A DNA stretch of 14,542 bases from an uncultured Eubacteriales bacterium (lineage in GTDB: Bacteria > Bacillota > Clostridia > Oscillospirales > Butyricicoccaceae): the NCBI GenBank assembly GCA_934630445.1, contig CAKTWY010000050.1:1-14542 (forward strand). The letters are read 5' to 3'. The notes under the pieces were generated by a model, which did not search any database, was not told the DNA's origin, and saw only the letters and a program-made list of their open reading frames with translations. Below, piece after piece: positions 7,180-13,125 of the stretch. A program made the translations under genes and the position numbers. Every line of letters begins with the position of its first letter. Position 1 is the first letter of the stretch.

Positions 7180-7348
7180 TGTCATCCTGAGCGTCAGCGA
7201 CTTGCCCACTCGGGGGCACGCGAGGATCCCGGCCGTAGAACGGAGGACTCAGTCAGACACGCGAGGATCCCGTGCGTAGAACGGCACTCTGTCGGAGTAC
7301 ATCCTCCTACGCCCGGGATTCTTCGTCGTTGCACTCCTCAGAATGACA
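7180..7348 (+). repeat. Family A dispersed repeat, unit 1
   Basis: The unit runs from TGTCATCCTGAGCG to CTCAGAATGACA. The left arm is rearranged: the usual CCCCTCCGGGG block is replaced by CTTGCCCACTCGGGGGC, and the CACGCGAGGATCCCG block occurs twice (near 7218 and 7260). It looks like a recombined or deleted unit. Confidence 0.85.
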
Positions 7349-7355
7349 GTTTACC

Positions 7356-7592
7356 TGTCATCCTGAGCGCAGCGATACCCCTCCGGGGCACGCGAGGATC
7401 CCGGCCGGAGAGCGGCATTCATCCGAAGCGCGCCCTCCTACGGACGGGATTCTTCGGCCTGCGTTCTGCCCACTCGTCGAGAAGGTCGCGGCGCGTCGCC
7501 CTAATGGGCTTCCTTCAGCTCCCTCTCTCCTCCGCAAACACGCTCCCTGTTTCCGCCCCCGGCGGCGGTCGCGTATTTGCCCCAGAATGACA
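7356..7592 (+). repeat. Family A unit 2 with inserted module C
   Basis: The left half is standard (TGTCATCCTGAGCG, GATACCCCTCCGGGGCACG, TCCTACGGACGGGATTCTTC). After CGGC the right arm is interrupted by a 134-nt module (7459-7592) starting CTGCGTTCTGCCCACTCG and ending in CCCAGAATGACA. The same module occurs at 10352-10485 with about six differences by eye. Confidence 0.85.
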
Positions 7593-7601
7593 GGGGAAAG
7601 G

Positions 7602-7806
7602 TGTCATCCTGAGCGATAGCGACTTGCCCACTCGTCGGAATCGTCGCTCGGCAGCGCCCAAAAGGGCATCCTTCAGCTTAGTCACGCCTCCCGACGCGCC
7701 GCAGCCGGTCGGTATTCCCTGCGGGGCACGCGAGGATCTCGGCCGTCTGCCGAAGCGCGCCCTTCTACGGACGGGATTCTTCGGCGCTGCGCGCTTCAGA
7801 ATGACA
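7602..7806 (+). repeat. Family A unit 3 with insert in the left arm
   Basis: The unit runs from TGTCATCCTGAGCG to CTTCAGAATGACA. Here the extra sequence (about 7624-7715) sits in the left arm. It begins ACTTGCCCACTCGTCGG and contains GCCC-AAAA-GGGC and a segment (7681-7702) shared with the 3' end of repeat family B on the opposite strand. The right half is standard. Confidence 0.8.
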
Positions 7807-7813
7807 GGTATCC

Positions 7814-7870
7814 TGTCATCCTGCGCGGAGCGATGTTCCTCCGGGGCGCGCGGAGCCCGGCCGTAAAACG
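7814..7870 (+). repeat. Family A unit 4, left end only
   Basis: It starts TGTCATCCTGCGCGGAGCGAT, then CCTCCGGGGCGCGCGGA and CCCGGCCGTAAAACGG. It stops before the GGGATTCTTCGG half, so it is a truncated copy next to the xre gene end. Confidence 0.7.
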
Positions 7871-7876
7871 GCGGGC

Positions 7877-7908
7877 AGAGACCAAATGGTCAGGTGGTCT
7901 CTTTTTTT
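7877..7908 (+). terminator. Candidate plus-strand terminator at the 3' end of the xre gene
   Basis: AGAGACCA (7877-7884) pairs perfectly with TGGTCTCT (7895-7902) around a 10-nt loop and is followed by seven consecutive T residues to 7908. It reads in the plus direction and would stop transcripts entering from obg and the repeats before they run antisense into the minus cassette. It overlaps the last codons of the xre gene. Confidence 0.65.
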
Positions 7909-8297
7909 GCAAGCAGGGAGACCGCCAGGCAGGCCAGGCCGATCCCCACCATACCGAAGCCGGAATAAAGGTCGATCTGCTTCAGAATGGACAGGACGAA
8001 AAGCGCCACGCCCATTGCCAGCGCGACGGCTTTGCAGATCAGATCGATCAGACGCGCCGTTTCCTCTTTGCCCTCCTCCGTCTGCGCACGCGGCTCGACC
8101 TGCATGAGCGCGTCGACGGATATGCCGAAGACCTCAGCGAGTCTGGGCAGCGAACCCACATCGGGATAGGACAGATCGCGTTCCCACTTTGACACGGCTT
8201 TATCGGTCACGCCCATTTTGGCGGCCAGGTCCAGCTGGGTCATTCCTTTTTGTTTTCTGAGTGATGCGACGAGCATTCCAAACGTTTGCTTTTTCAC
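7890..8297 (-). CDS. XRE-family transcriptional regulator with C-terminal membrane helices
   Basis: The predicted protein has 135 residues. The N-terminal part (about 6-65) is a Cro/C1-type helix-turn-helix: MLVASLRKQKGMTQLDLA, then TDKAVSKWERDLSYPD as recognition helix, a common clostridial pattern. Residues 84-104 and 111-130 are strongly hydrophobic and probably form a membrane hairpin, so the DNA-binding domain may be tethered to the membrane. The start codon is GTG (8297), chosen because the homologous N-terminus begins there and GGAGGG (8306-8311) lies 8 nt upstream. It has its own promoter and a possible operator. It sits downstream of the acetyltransferase gene on the same strand, with a terminator between them. 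Target genes are unknown; autoregulation is plausible. Confidence 0.9.
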   Translation of the reverse strand: MKKQTFGMLVASLRKQKGMTQLDLAAKMGVTDKAVSKWERDLSYPDVGSLPRLAEVFGISVDALMQVEPRAQTEEGKEETARLIDLICKAVALAMGVALFVLSILKQIDLYSGFGMVGIGLACLAVSLLAKKETT

Positions 8298-8309
8298 AGA
8301 GATATCCCT

Positions 8310-8326
8310 CCATCACTGTCTGATGG
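8310..8326. promoter_or_regulatory. Inverted repeat between xre promoter and ribosome binding site, candidate operator
   Basis: CCATCA-CTGTC-TGATGG is a perfect 6-bp-arm dyad (17 bp). It lies just downstream of the predicted -10 and touches the GGAGGG ribosome binding site. Binding of a dimeric XRE protein here would repress its own gene. This is inferred from symmetry and position only. Confidence 0.5.
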
Positions 8327-8330
8327 GAGC

Positions 8331-8359
8331 ATCGTATCACACGCGGCGGGGCATTGCAA
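8331..8359 (-). promoter_or_regulatory. Promoter of the xre gene
   Basis: Read on the minus strand: -35 TTGCAA (8354-8359, 4/6), 17-bp spacer, -10 TACGAT (8331-8336, 4/6). The predicted transcript start is about 25-30 nt before the GTG start codon. Confidence 0.5.
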
Positions 8360-8442
8360 GCGACAAACAGTTTCATCAGGTAAACCGGCAGTTGATACGT
8401 CCTGTAAACGCGCGAAACGCCCGCATCGGGCCCGATTTCGAC

Positions 8443-8462
8443 AAAAAGCGCGTATTGCGCGC
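8443..8462 (-). terminator. Intrinsic terminator after the GNAT gene
   Basis: On the minus strand GCGCG-CAATA-CGCGC forms a 5-bp GC stem followed directly by TTTTT (8447-8443), four bases after the acetyltransferase stop codon. It separates that gene from the xre gene. Confidence 0.75.
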
Positions 8463-8465
8463 ACC

Positions 8466-9245
8466 TCAGCCCCGGCGGACAAACCAGACGGGGTAAGCGT
8501 GGCTGAAGCGGTATCCCAGCCGCCCGGCGAGGGCGAGGGAAGCGCGGCTGGCCGCGTCCCAGCTCGGATAAAGGCCGCGCGCAAGGCAGGCGAGGATGAG
8601 CTTCGCCCCGCAGGCCAGCGCAAGGCCGCGGCGGCGGAAATCCCCGCGCGTGTCGATCTCGATCTCAATGCCGCCGCGGTAGACGGTGTAGGACGACGCC
8701 CCGCACACGGGCACGCCGCGGTAAAGCACCGCATATCCGATGCCGCGCGCGGCATAGTCGCGCGCGCCGGCAAATGAAGCGACGAGGTCGCGGCTCCACG
8801 CCGCGTGCGAAAGCGCGTGGTAAAGCGCCGGGCCGATCGGCACGAGCGCATATTCCGGGCCGAGGCCCTGCGCATATGCAAGCAGGCGCGCGCGGTCGAA
8901 GCAGTCCGGCTCTTGTTTGAGCGCGTAGCGCTCGCCCCGCGCGGCGTCCGGGTAAGCATCGCCGATGAGCCGCTCCCACCCCTCGTCCGGCGCGGCGAAG
9001 ATGAGAAGATCATTCGGGATACGGGGCGGGATATTGCGCACGAGGGCGCTCGCGCCCGGCGCGGACGCATCGCCCGCAAAAAAGCAGAAATCCGCCGTGA
9101 CGATCTGCGCGCAGGCGGGCGTATCCGCCCGGTCGGCCCACGCGCGGCCCATCATGCCGTCGAGGCAGGAGCGGACCATCGTTTCCTCCGTATGGTCAAA
9201 AAGGGGCGCGATGCGATGCCGCTCGCGCGGCGAAAGCTCGGTCAC
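8466..9245 (-). CDS. GNAT family N-acetyltransferase
   Basis: The predicted protein has 259 residues. The C-terminal half is a GNAT fold: GIEIEIDTRGDFRRRGLALACG (split here as GIEIEID at 192-198 and TRGDFRRRGLALACG at 199-213) gives the acetyl-CoA pyrophosphate-binding loop RRRGLA. It is followed by a helix and the YPSWDAASRASLALAGRLG segment, where the SRASLALAGRLGY pattern is the classic last motif. The N-terminal HTEETMVRSCLDGMMG (18-33) resembles the larger two-domain GNAT acetyltransferases of Clostridia. The substrate is unknown. The start is GTG at 9245, overlapping the upstream membrane protein stop as GTGA, with GGAGG/GGAGGG just upstream, so the two are translationally coupled. A terminator follows the stop. 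Confidence 0.9.
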   Translation of the reverse strand: MTELSPRERHRIAPLFDHTEETMVRSCLDGMMGRAWADRADTPACAQIVTADFCFFAGDASAPGASALVRNIPPRIPNDLLIFAAPDEGWERLIGDAYPDAARGERYALKQEPDCFDRARLLAYAQGLGPEYALVPIGPALYHALSHAAWSRDLVASFAGARDYAARGIGYAVLYRGVPVCGASSYTVYRGGIEIEIDTRGDFRRRGLALACGAKLILACLARGLYPSWDAASRASLALAGRLGYRFSHAYPVWFVRRG

Positions 9246-9910
9246 CGCTCTCCCTCCTCCGGCGCTTTGCTTCCGGGCAGGTCCGGCTCAGTCAGGCGGG
9301 AAAGGCGGCCATGTGCGCCGCGCACGAGCGAGCGGCGCACGAAGAAGACGGTCACGAGCGCGCCCACAGTGCACAGGATCATATCGAGCATGGTATCCGT
9401 CACGCCGGTGAGGGCGACCATCTGCGGGTCAGGGCCGAAGAGGGAGAGGACGTACTCGTAAATCTCCCACGCGACGGCGGAGGCCATGGCAAAGCAGAGC
9501 GCAAACAGACACGCGAGCGCCACTTCCGATCGGTCGAGGCCGCGGCGGCGGCGCATCATGCAGTACACCGCGAAACCCGCCGCACAGATGAGTACGCCGG
9601 AGAAGAAGTGGAGGATCTTATCGTAAAAGGGCACAAGGTCGTAAAAGCGCAGCGCGGACGCGAGCGTGACCGCGCAGAAGACGAAGGCGTTGAAAAGAAG
9701 CGCAAAAAGCGGGATCGGCTGCAGCCGGAAGATGCGCTGCAGCGCCGGCGGCACTGCCGGCAGCACGAGCGCGGCCGCGGCCTGCAGGGCGCGGTAGCTC
9801 TCTCCCTGCGCGATGCACCAGGCGAGGGCTGCGAGCGTGACGGCGTAATAAACGATGAGAAACACGCGGTTGACGCGGCTGAGAACGGACGGCTTGTGAT
9901 CGGTGGTCAT
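9242..9910 (-). CDS. Integral membrane protein, DUF2238/YjdF-like
   Basis: The predicted protein has 222 residues with about five or six hydrophobic segments (roughly 15-33, 43-58, 66-84, 100-118, 131-148, 172-191). Motifs seen are YDKILHFFSG (96-105), AWEIYEY (147-153) and TDTMLDMILCTVGAL (171-185). This DK.LH..SG / WEIYE / DTM.D...T.GA pattern resembles the DUF2238/YjdF-type membrane proteins; function is unknown there too. The C-terminal 30 residues are charged and cytosolic-looking. The ATG at 9910 is preferred because the hydrophobic core begins soon after and AGGAGG lies upstream (spacing about 12, slightly long); further in-frame sequence upstream is low-complexity and reaches into repeat DNA. 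It overlaps the GNAT gene by 4 nt. Confidence 0.82.
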   Translation of the reverse strand: MTTDHKPSVLSRVNRVFLIVYYAVTLAALAWCIAQGESYRALQAAAALVLPAVPPALQRIFRLQPIPLFALLFNAFVFCAVTLASALRFYDLVPFYDKILHFFSGVLICAAGFAVYCMMRRRRGLDRSEVALACLFALCFAMASAVAWEIYEYVLSLFGPDPQMVALTGVTDTMLDMILCTVGALVTVFFVRRSLVRGAHGRLSRLTEPDLPGSKAPEEGER

Positions 9911-10110
9911 ATCCTGTGACTTCCTCCTGAAAGGGCGCGGCGCGCCCGTTGTAATTGCCGCTCTGCCGCGGGCGGCAGGCTGCGCGGCCTGGATGGGGAT
10001 GCGGGGGAGTGGTTTGCGCGCATGGGTGGATTGCATAGGTGCGTCAGTTATTCTGAAAAACAGAGCGATAAAGGCGCCCGGGCGCAGAGCGAAGCGGCTT
10101 TGCCCTTTAC
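9911..10110. other. Leader region of the minus-strand cassette
   Basis: No gene is seen. Two GC-rich hairpins occur: GGGCGCG/CGCGCCC around one base at 9933-9947, just before the ribosome binding site on the minus strand, and CTGCCG-CGGG-CGGCAG at 9963-9978. No convincing minus-strand promoter was found here. An extended -10-like TGATATACT on the minus strand lies far upstream, near 10815-10823. Confidence 0.45.
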
Positions 10111-10240
10111 TGTCATCCTGGGGAGTGAAACGACGATGCCCCTCCCGGGGCACGCGAGGAATCCGGGCTAGAGTGGCATTCAGCCTAAGCACGTACTTCT
10201 ACGGACGGGATTCTTCGGCGCTTCGCGCCTCAGAATGACA
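10111..10240 (+). repeat. Family A unit 5, complete 130-bp copy
   Basis: The unit runs from TGTCATCCTGGGGAG to CTCAGAATGACA, with GATGCCCCTCCCGGGGCACG, a variable centre, TTCTACGGACGGGATTCTTC, and GGCGCTTCGCGCC as a small hairpin in the right arm. Confidence 0.88.
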
Positions 10241-10247
10241 AAGCGTG

Positions 10248-10485
10248 CGTCATCCTGAGCGAAGCGATACCCCTCCGGGGCACGCGAGGACCCCGGGTGT
10301 GGAACAGTGAGTTACCGGAGCATGTTCTCCTACAGACGGGATTCTTCGTCACTGCGTTCTGCCCACTCGTCGAGAAGGTCGCGGCGCGTCGCCCTAACGG
10401 GCTTTCTTCCGCTCCCTCTCTCCTCCGCAAACACGCTCCCTTTTTCTGCCCCCGGCAGCGGTCGCGTATTTGCCCCAGAATGACA
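10248..10485 (+). repeat. Family A unit 6 with inserted module C
   Basis: It has the same architecture as unit 2: left half with GCGATACCCCTCCGGGGC, then TCCTACAGACGGGATTCTTC, then the 134-nt module C at 10352-10485. On the minus strand module C contains AGCCCGTTAGGGCG, a GCCC/GGGC hairpin. Units 2 and 6 are direct repeats flanking the minus cassette. Confidence 0.87.
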
Positions 10486-10492
10486 GTTTACG

Positions 10493-10604
10493 TGTCATCC
10501 TGAGCGACAGCGAAGGATCCCGTACGTGGAACAAGAAGGCCTTGTTAATCGGAGTACGTCCTCCTACATACGGGATTCTTCGGCCTTACGGCCTCAGAAT
10601 GACA
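10493..10604 (+). repeat. Family A unit 7, short 112-bp form
   Basis: It runs from TGTCATCCTGAGCG to CTCAGAATGACA but lacks the CCCCTCCGGGGCACG block: GCGACAGCGAAGGATCCCG goes directly on. The right arm has GGCCTTACGGCC as a hairpin. It may represent the simplest form of the family. Confidence 0.87.
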
Positions 10605-10611
10605 GTTACGC

Positions 10612-10753
10612 TGTCATCCTGAGCGAAGCGATACCCCTCCGGGGCACGCGAGGACCCCGTCCGTAGAACGGCGGTCTGTCGGGAAATGCCCCTCCTACAC
10701 ACGGGATTCTCATGTGACCTTTAGGTTATCAGCCTTACGGCCCCAGAATGACA
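10612..10753 (+). repeat. Family A unit 8 with about 20-nt insertion
   Basis: It is a standard unit, but the right arm GGGATTCT...GGCC is interrupted by CATGTGACCTTTAGGTTATC (near 10710-10730), itself partly self-complementary (TGACCT with AGGTTA). It ends CCCAGAATGACA. Confidence 0.83.
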
Positions 10754-10771
10754 GGCAGCACGGCCCGCCGG

Positions 10772-10815
10772 ACCATACAGGCATACAACCATATAGCCAG
10801 TACCATACAGCCAGT
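10772..10815 (+). repeat. Tandem 14-mers upstream of dnaA
   Basis: ACCATATAGCCAGT (10788-10801) and ACCATACAGCCAGT (10802-10815) are back to back with one difference. A diverged 16-nt relative, ACCATACAGGCATACA, precedes them at 10772. They lie about 160 nt before dnaA in AT-rich DNA. Function is unknown. Confidence 0.75.
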
Positions 10816-10973
10816 ATAGTATATCATCGTTTTTTTCATTTTGCATCAACCGTTTTTTTCCCAAAACGGAATTTCGCGCTTATACCGCTTTTTTCGGCGC
10901 GGGGCGTATGCCCGCGCCTGTTTCCCGGTTTTTTTCATTTTTTCCACTTCTTATTTTGGGGGTCATCTTTGAT
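10816..10973 (+). promoter_or_regulatory. dnaA leader: T-rich tracts and hairpins
   Basis: TATAGT (10815-10820) and TATACC (10881-10886) are -10-like but have no good -35. Inverted repeats: CCGTTTT (10850) with AAAACGG (10863-10869), and GGCGCGGG (10896-10903) with CCCGCGCC (10911-10918), an 8-bp stem with a 7-nt loop. A run of seven T residues starts about 10 nt after the second stem, so it might be a weak attenuator. Promoter location remains uncertain. Confidence 0.4.
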
Positions 10974-12284
10974 ATGAACGTTCCCGCCGATCTCTGGGCC
11001 AAGATCCTCTCGATGCTCGAGCGCGATCTGACCCCGGTCACGATCTCAACCTGGTTTACCGACGCGAGCATCGTCGACCTGAAAGACAATGTCCTCATCC
11101 TCTACACGCCCGTGCCCTTCAAGCGCTCGATTCTGCAGGACCGGTTCCTCGATCTGCTCAAACGCACGGCGGGGGAGCTGCTCTTTACCGACAATCTGGA
11201 GATCAAGATCCTCTGCGGCGACGCGGAGCTTGAGGCGTACAAGTCCACGCCCGTGCCGGAAAAGTCGGAGGAAAACATGGCCTACACCTTCTCCGAGTTT
11301 GTCGTTGGCTCGTCCAACCGCTTCGCGCACGCGGCGGCCGTCGCCGTTTCCAAAAACCCGGCCTCGACGTACAACCCGCTGTTCATCTACGGCCCTTCCG
11401 GCCTGGGGAAAACGCATCTGCTGTACGCCATCTCCGGCGTCATCCGCCTGGACAGGCCGCACTACCGCATCGTATACGTCAAGGGAGACGACTTCACCAA
11501 CGAGCTGATCTCCTCCATCCAGACGGGCACGGTGTCGGATTTCCGCAACAAATACCGCATGGCGGACCTGCTGCTCGTGGACGACATTCAGTTCATCGCC
11601 GGCAAGGAGAGCACGCAGGAGGAGTTTTTCCACACCTTCAACGCGCTGTTCGAGGCGAAAAAGCAGATCGTCCTGACCTCCGACCGGACGCCGAACGAGA
11701 TCGCGACGCTGGAGGACAGGCTGCGCACGCGCTTTGAGTGGGGCCTGATCGCGGACATCCAGCCGCCGGATTACGAGACGCGGCGCGCGATCATCCGCGC
11801 CAAGGCCGAGCGGCTGCGGCTCGAGCTGCCGGACGAGGTGAGCGAGCATATCGCAAAGACACTCGCCTCCAACGTGCGCCAGCTCGAGGGCGCGGTGAAG
11901 AAGATCCAGGCCCAGCACGACCTGATGGGCGTGCCGATCGATATCGGCCTTGCAAACGCGGCCATCCGCGACCTGATGCGCGAGAACCCGGGCATCAAGC
12001 CGACGCCGGAGTACATCGTGCGGGAAACGGCGAAATTCTACTCCATCACGCCGGACAAGATCTACAGCCTCTCGCGCAGCAAGGACACGGTCATGCCGCG
12101 GCAGATGGCGATGTACCTCATCCGCGAGCTGACGGACCTGTCGCTGCCGATGATCGGGCAGGTGTTCAAGCGCGACCACACGACGGTGCTGCACTCGATC
12201 AACAAGATCGAGGAGCTCGTGCGCACCAGTGAGGAAACGCGTCACAACGTCAAAGACCTGATGAGCAATATTAAGAATCTGTAA
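10974..12284 (+). CDS. dnaA: Chromosomal replication initiator DnaA
   Basis: DnaA is the AAA+ initiator that binds DnaA boxes and opens the origin. The predicted protein has 436 residues. Domain I is about 1-80 (WAKILSMLERDL, TISTWF), followed by a short linker. The AAA+ domain (about 103-330) has Walker A GPSGLGKT (140-147), Walker B LLLVDDIQF (199-207) and the VRQLEGAV sensor-2 segment (301-308). Domain IV (about 345-436) has the DNA-binding signature KRDHTTVLHS (399-408). Most DnaA proteins read FGGRDHTTV here; this one reads FKRDHTTV, one residue shorter. The start at 10974 matches the family N-terminus, with GGGGG about 11 nt upstream; an earlier in-frame ATG at 10908 encodes non-conserved residues. 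The stop is followed after 2 nt by repeat B copy 1. dnaN lies downstream past oriC. Confidence 0.98.
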   Translation: MNVPADLWAKILSMLERDLTPVTISTWFTDASIVDLKDNVLILYTPVPFKRSILQDRFLDLLKRTAGELLFTDNLEIKILCGDAELEAYKSTPVPEKSEENMAYTFSEFVVGSSNRFAHAAAVAVSKNPASTYNPLFIYGPSGLGKTHLLYAISGVIRLDRPHYRIVYVKGDDFTNELISSIQTGTVSDFRNKYRMADLLLVDDIQFIAGKESTQEEFFHTFNALFEAKKQIVLTSDRTPNEIATLEDRLRTRFEWGLIADIQPPDYETRRAIIRAKAERLRLELPDEVSEHIAKTLASNVRQLEGAVKKIQAQHDLMGVPIDIGLANAAIRDLMRENPGIKPTPEYIVRETAKFYSITPDKIYSLSRSKDTVMPRQMAMYLIRELTDLSLPMIGQVFKRDHTTVLHSINKIEELVRTSEETRHNVKDLMSNIKNL

Positions 12285-12286
12285 CC

Positions 12287-12413
12287 AGCGCCGAGCCGTT
12301 TCCACAGGGGAGATATCTGCGCAGCGAGGCGTGACAAATGGGGCGAAGCGCCAATTTGGCATGCCGAGGCGAAGAAGATATCGACCCGCCCGTGGAAGCG
12401 TGCGAGGCGTGAC
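12287..12413 (+). repeat. Family B structured repeat, copy 1
   Basis: The copy starts AGCGCCGAGC, 2 nt after the dnaA stop, and ends GAGGCGTGAC. Helices by inspection: P1 GATAT (12312-12316) with ATATC (12378-12382); P2 GGCGTG (12328-12333) with CATGCC (12360-12365); P3 AAAT (12336-12339) with ATTT (12354-12357) enclosing GGCG-AAG-CGCC (12342-12352). It is the most diverged of the three complete copies, yet it keeps the same fold. Confidence 0.8.
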
Positions 12414-12417
12414 GACT

Positions 12418-12473
12418 AATCGCGGTGACTGTTGCGGCAGTCACGGTCGCGTACTGTGTGCGCGAGCGCGATT
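12418..12473 (+). other. Perfect three-way-junction fold
   Basis: AATCGCG (12418-12424) pairs with CGCGATT (12467-12473) and encloses two perfect hairpins: GTGACTG (12425-12431) with CAGTCAC (12438-12444), 6-nt loop; and TCGCG (12447-12451) with CGCGA (12461-12465), 9-nt loop. Only three bases in the junction are unpaired. It lies between repeat B copies 1 and 2 and is not seen elsewhere in the window. Confidence 0.6.
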
Positions 12474-12482
12474 CCAGGTTAG

Positions 12483-12622
12483 AGCGCCGAGCAGTGCCGC
12501 AGGGGAGACAAGTGCGCAGCGAGCTGTGTCAGGAAGAGCGCGCAGCGCTCGCGCTGGCATAGCGAGACGGAGAAATTGTCGACCCGGCAGCGGCGCGTCG
12601 GGAGGCGTGACTACATACAGCG
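12483..12622 (+). repeat. Family B structured repeat, copy 2
   Basis: It starts AGCGCCGAGC; the 129-nt core ends GAGGCGTGAC at 12611 and similarity to copy 3 continues through CATACAGCG. P1 GACAA (12507-12511) with TTGTC (12576-12580); P2 GCTGTG (12523-12528) with CATAGC (12558-12563); P3 GAGCGC (12536-12541), GCA loop, GCGCTC (12545-12550). About 13 differences from copy 3 over 129 positions by eye. Confidence 0.88.
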
Positions 12623-12645
12623 CCGCAAATTGGCGAAGCTCACCG

Positions 12646-12683
12646 CTCTACGCACGGGATCCTTCGCTCCGCTCAGGATGACA
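12646..12683 (-). repeat. Family A repeat, partial
   Basis: Only the end is present: CTCTACGCACGGGATCCTTCG then CTCAGGATGACA (ends 12683). Orientation is inverted relative to units 1-8. Confidence 0.65.
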
Positions 12684-12690
12684 GGGCAAC

Positions 12691-12785
12691 TGTCATTCTG
12701 AGGAACGAAGTGACGAAGAATCCCGTATGTTAGAAGGACGCGCTCTGATTGACGCACAAGATCCTTCGCTCCGCCCAGGATGACA
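12691..12785 (-). repeat. Family A repeat, short inverted copy
   Basis: It runs from TGTCATTCTGAGG to CCCAGGATGACA and contains GAAGAATCCCGTATG and GATCCTTCGCTCCGC. It is a 95-bp form without the CCCCTCCGGGG block. Confidence 0.78.
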
Positions 12786-12792
12786 AGGCAAC

Positions 12793-12912
12793 TGTCATTC
12801 TGAGGCCGTCAGGCCGAAGAATCCCGTATGTAGAAGGACGCGCTCACGATGACATGTATATCCATCCTGTCATTTCCCTCAGCCCATACCCTGAAGGACA
12901 TGTGAGGATCCC
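12793..12912. repeat. Family A repeat remnants
   Basis: TGTCATTCTGAGG to GATGACA (12793-12854) is a truncated inverted copy with GGCCGTCAGGCC. It is followed by a decayed left arm, TGTCATTTCCCTCAG to GTGAGGATCCC (12868-12912). They end about 50 bp before the first DnaA box. Confidence 0.6.
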
Positions 12913-12965
12913 ACCCGCAGCAGGCCATGCGCCACACGCAAAACACGCATCAGACGCGTTCCCCG

Positions 12966-13061
12966 TCATCCACAAATTCCCTAGACTTATCCACACCGGA
13001 CTGTGTAATCAACAGGGATAAGCTGTGGACAGGCCCTCTTTCCAAAACGCACTGTGGAAAT
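12966..13061. promoter_or_regulatory. Four DnaA boxes, two facing two
   Basis: Plus orientation: TCATCCACA (12966-12974, one mismatch) and TTATCCACA (12987-12995, perfect). Minus orientation: TGTGGACAG (13024-13032) and TGTGGAAAT (13053-13061), two mismatches each from TGTGGATAA. The two pairs point toward each other. Confidence 0.8.
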
Positions 13062-13125
13062 GGACAGGCTTTTCCCCAGACGGGCTGTGAACGCCCCGGC
13101 TTTAGGGCCGCAGCCATTTTCCGAC

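Noticed and set aside
7624..7866. 80-codon plus-strand open frame
   Set aside because: Lies wholly in family A repeat units; the reading frame is a product of repeat sequence.
7180..7870. Repeat clusters as a CRISPR array
   Set aside because: Units are 57-237 bp, mosaic and with inverted ends; no short constant repeats with uniform spacers and no cas genes.
8286..8777. 163-codon plus-strand open frame
   Set aside because: Antisense to the GNAT gene end and xre promoter; no ribosome binding site or motif.
10908..10973. Earlier in-frame start for dnaA
   Set aside because: Added residues are hydrophobic and unlike DnaA; the family N-terminus starts at 10974.
12298..12306. GTTTCCACA just after dnaA as an origin DnaA box
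   Set aside because: Two mismatches, isolated, and within family B copy 1; probably chance, though it resembles the tandem boxes.
11046..12362. 438-codon minus-strand open frame opposite dnaA
   Set aside because: Shadow of dnaA; no family resemblance.
13002..13010. TGTGTAATC as a further DnaA box
   Set aside because: Four mismatches to TGTGGATAA.
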